Source: Circinella umbellata
Taxonomy: Eukaryota; Mucoromycota; Mucoromycetes; Mucorales; Lichtheimiaceae
Assembly: GCA_025093555.1 (NCBI GenBank)
Contig: JAIWNF010000002.1
Span: 558,001-622,000 of the forward strand
Direction of reading: 5' to 3'
DNA: 64,000 nt
Part shown: one piece after another, positions 61,301-64,000 of the stretch
Position numbering within the stretch: the stretch's first letter is position 1
Layout: every line of letters begins with the position of its first letter
Made by a program: the position numbers and the translations under genes
Notes under the pieces: generated by a model
What the model saw: the letters and a program-made list of their open reading frames with translations, nothing else
What the model was told of the DNA's origin: nothing
Databases searched by the model: none

Positions 61301-64000
61301 AATACAATAATTATTATTATCAAATTAGAACTGTATGGCACTCGTATATGATGAATTGGCATATATGCTTGAGCATAATGATTTGGATAAACGAATGCAA
61401 CTATATATTTCAGAAAGTATTACTGCCGATTTTATAGAAAGATATGTTGCGGATGTGGAAGTAGTTGAAACTAATATTGAAAAAGATACACACAATCTTG
61501 ATATTACATTGAAACCACTAATTTGGATGAACCTAGATGGTCAGGTAGGTTTTTTCTTTAATTATTGCCTATAATGACTCAAACCAATGGATAATTTATT
61601 TTACTTACTATCATCATTATTATCATTAGCAAGCAGGCATTGCTATTGACTTTTATTCATTCATTTGTAAAACAGATGAGCGAAATAAAAAGAAATTTCT
61701 TCTTACTTTGTGTGCATTGTTCAACCTTTTGCAAAGTAGCGAGAAATTATCCAATAGTGGAAGTTTAGAAGGTATTGATGCCTTGATAGGATGTGGTTTA
61801 GTATTATTCGATGGTACGGATGATTTTGAGGTAAATATAATATAAGTTAATATAATTCATTAATAACAATTCGATTAGAAAAAGTAATTTAATATATGTA
61901 TTTGTTTTCTTTTTATCACGGCGGGGGAATGTTTATCCAGGAACTTGTCCAAGATCTTGAAACTCATAACTTACAAAGTGCATGTGATATTATGTACTAT
62001 GCAATTAATTGGTTAGTACTATTACTATATATTTCATAGCATTAAAAAGAACTGACATAGAAAAGACTAACCTTATATATATTTTCAAAGGTGTCGAGAA
62101 TTATTAAATGTATTTTCAAATGTATCCGAGCCTTCAATTCATCAAAAGGCTGTACAACGACTCAAGAATATTTTAAAGCTTGAATTGTGTTTGGATAAAC
62201 TTATTAAACAAGCTTCAGGTTATACACCCATGGAATTTTATCCAACATTTCCCACATCAGGTATCAAAGTATCTAGTTCTCGACCATTGAACATCAACTC
62301 AGTAAGTCTGATCTACATATTCTAGCTATATACAAAATATGTGTTAGAAGAGTATTTTAATTTTTTTTCTTGGCAGTCTGCATTGAGTAGTATGCGAGAA
62401 TTTCAATCAGGCGATGATACATCAGATAACGAGACAAAACCTACTAAAAAAGACAAAGGACAACCTAGCATTTCATTTGATTCAGTGGATGCCTTAAGAT
62501 CGCATATGCGTGGATTAAATGTTAGTATATATTAGATTTAAAAATGTATATCATACTAAATTGACCCGCTTTTGTTTGTTTTTGTATAGATCAATGTTTT
62601 GAGTATTTTAAGTATGAGTGATGGGCTCCAAGAAGAAGATAAGTTAACAGTAAGTCATATTATATTATATTATTGGCTAGAAAACATATTGGTGATGATG
62701 ATATATTAATGATGGATAATATTTGTATTTCATGATTAGTATCCAGAACTTAACTATATTCTTGAAGATTTGAATGAAAAATTGGATAATAAAGTTGTTC
62801 CTGTACCTGCTAATCCATTTGCCTTCGCCAAAAAGAAACCTGTTGATTCAAAACAAAGTAACTTACATAAGGCTACAATGTTCTCTCGAATAAATGCTTC
62901 TGATCTGATGAGACAGGTATCAAATACAATCAGTCTATTATACTACTTCTTTTTTTTTCACCAACCATTTATAGATAAAAAAATTATATTAACTTGACTT
63001 TTTATATGTAGGTCATTAAAAATTTACCCAATATTCTTCAAAGACTCGAATTACTTTATGAGGATATACAATTACATGTAAGCTTGGGAATTATATATAC
63101 ATTAATATACGATAATGTGTTTATCTTTTATTTATTTTTTATCTTCATTTTTATAGGATACACAAGCCGGTCGCATTGGAAAGGTGATTATTTTTTTTTT
63201 TTTAAAAAAAAAGCTATTATCTCTCATTTTCTTTTTCTAATTCAATCTTTTTTGACAGGACTCTAAAACTATCGTTCAATGTACTACGCTTATTATGGAT
63301 ATTATCTTTAAACTTGTCTCTTGGCCAGAAATCAAAAATCCAGAATATCGCGATATTCTTGAAGTAAGTACATTATACTAATCTTCATCTTTCTTTTTTT
63401 TTTCTACTCTACATCATCAAAATTAAATAGTTGATAATAATACTATATCTTTTACGTGTGTATGTGTGTATGTGAATAGAATCTTATCAAAACATTAGCA
63501 GATAGAATAACTGCCGAACAAACTCAACATGATGCTTTTGATTTTAATATTCGTGAAGCTTTCAAATATTTGTCAAATTTCAGTAACAATATACCTGATG
63601 CTACTACAGCTATAACTCATTATAAGACCTTAAAGCGTATAATGGTTTTATCAGACAACGAAATGGAACTTAAAGTGAATGCGCATCAAGTGGTGACCCG
63701 TGTCTTGGCAACAGATTGGTTTGACTGGAGAGATATCAAGGTAACAAACAAAAGGACAACTCTATAATGACAATGCTGTTGGATTATACATGCCAAAAAA
63801 CTAATTATTATTTTTCGATGGGAACTTCTAATAGAAACAAATTACATTTTTGGTTGAACAAGCCATTGAACTGGATAAAGACCCGTTACAAACATTACAT
63901 ACATATGCAAATCAAGTTCTTCCAGAGTTTATTGAAGATGGAACTCGATTAGATGATCATCCTCTTTTACGTAATGACACGCTTATAAACTACTATGAGG
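58386..64000 (+). CDS. FANCD2: Fanconi anaemia group D2 protein (3' part outside window)
   Basis: At least 26 exons: 58386-58467, 58579-58756, 58837-58953, 59017-59113, 59182-59262, 59332-59433, 59523-59739, 59860-59939, 60011-60174, 60250-60379, 60453-60494, 60599-60769, 60854-61046, 61143-61237, 61329-61544, 61630-61830, 61941-62011, 62091-62301, 62377-62520, 62590-62649, 62740-62916, 63012-63077, 63157-63183, 63259-63363, 63480-63740 and 63835 to the edge, about 1150 residues. Collinear with animal FANCD2: LLGIDIIQPTLITYLLERLP, HEIITSLPDIINDSEH, NTELTVPILDALSNL, LDDLAVIIKFLLH, GSLVTHIGSGS, FIKGILDYLDNLTLSQIR, VIRKQLSNPREKYKKIGI, YDELAYMLEH, LNYILEDLNEKLD. A helical-repeat (ARM/HEAT-like) scaffold that clamps DNA with FANCI in crosslink repair. 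Exon 11-12 is joined by an AT-AC intron. The Lys that is monoubiquitinated in vertebrates appears not to be conserved. Confidence 0.93.
60495..60598 (+). other. U12-type (AT-AC) intron in FANCD2
   Basis: The donor ATATCCTTT (60495-60503) is an exact match to the minor-spliceosome AT-AC donor consensus. TCCTTAAC (60570-60577) is an exact match to the U12 branch-site consensus, and the intron ends TCTAC at 60598, about 22 nt after the branch A. Splicing gives HIGSGS/AIEMDVALDI in phase 0, collinear with the animal protein across this point. No GT-AG pair tested gave that continuity. Confidence 0.85.

Overview
The window is nuclear DNA of a filamentous fungus, most likely a member of the Mucorales (Mucoromycota). 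The reasons are very AT-rich intergenic DNA, genes with many short introns (about 50-150 nt, GT..AG), and a gene set that combines Dikarya-type fungal proteins (APSES regulator, Rck2/Srk1-type kinase, Iml2-type TPR protein) with genes usually absent from yeasts (FANCD2, EAF, an AT-AC U12-type intron). Exon boundaries were worked out by hand from splice signals, reading phase and family similarity. All multi-exon models given here keep the frame across every junction.

Layout, left to right. 0-9.4 kb: a partial glycosyltransferase-like membrane protein (-), an O6-alkylguanine DNA alkyltransferase (+), an Iml2/TTC39-type TPR protein (-), thymidylate kinase (+) and a dynein light intermediate chain (+). 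9.4-15.5 kb: a 4-kb gene-free leader, then an APSES (StuA/Efg1-like) transcription factor (+). 17.4-23 kb: a secreted GH36 alpha-galactosidase (-) and the elongation cofactor EAF (-). 23-31.2 kb: another 4-kb gap, a C2H2 zinc-finger regulator (+) and an extended aldo/keto-reductase-like protein that has lost two catalytic residues (-). 31.3-35.6 kb: a mobile island with an intact Tc1/mariner-type DD34E transposase, long terminal repeats built from phased ATGTCGC iterons, a nested MITE and an outlying extra terminal repeat. 37-40 kb: two paralogous genes for small secreted proteins of a family I do not recognise. 40.3 kb: a second MITE next to a TAC microsatellite. 43.4-54 kb: enolase (+), RNA exonuclease Rex4 (-), a secreted GH15 glucoamylase containing a 5-nt microexon (+), and an Rck2/Srk1-like kinase (-). 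54-58.4 kb: gene-poor DNA with a decayed tandem duplication. 58.4 kb to the end: the N-terminal about 1150 residues of FANCD2 (+), with at least 26 exons, one of them bounded by an AT-AC intron.

The genes do not form a pathway cluster. Several themes recur: DNA maintenance (alkyltransferase, dTMP kinase, FANCD2), secreted polysaccharide hydrolases (alpha-galactosidase, glucoamylase) and regulators of development or stress (APSES factor, zinc-finger factor, Rck2-type kinase). The least explained parts are the secreted-protein pair, the iteron-ended transposon island and the AT-AC intron.
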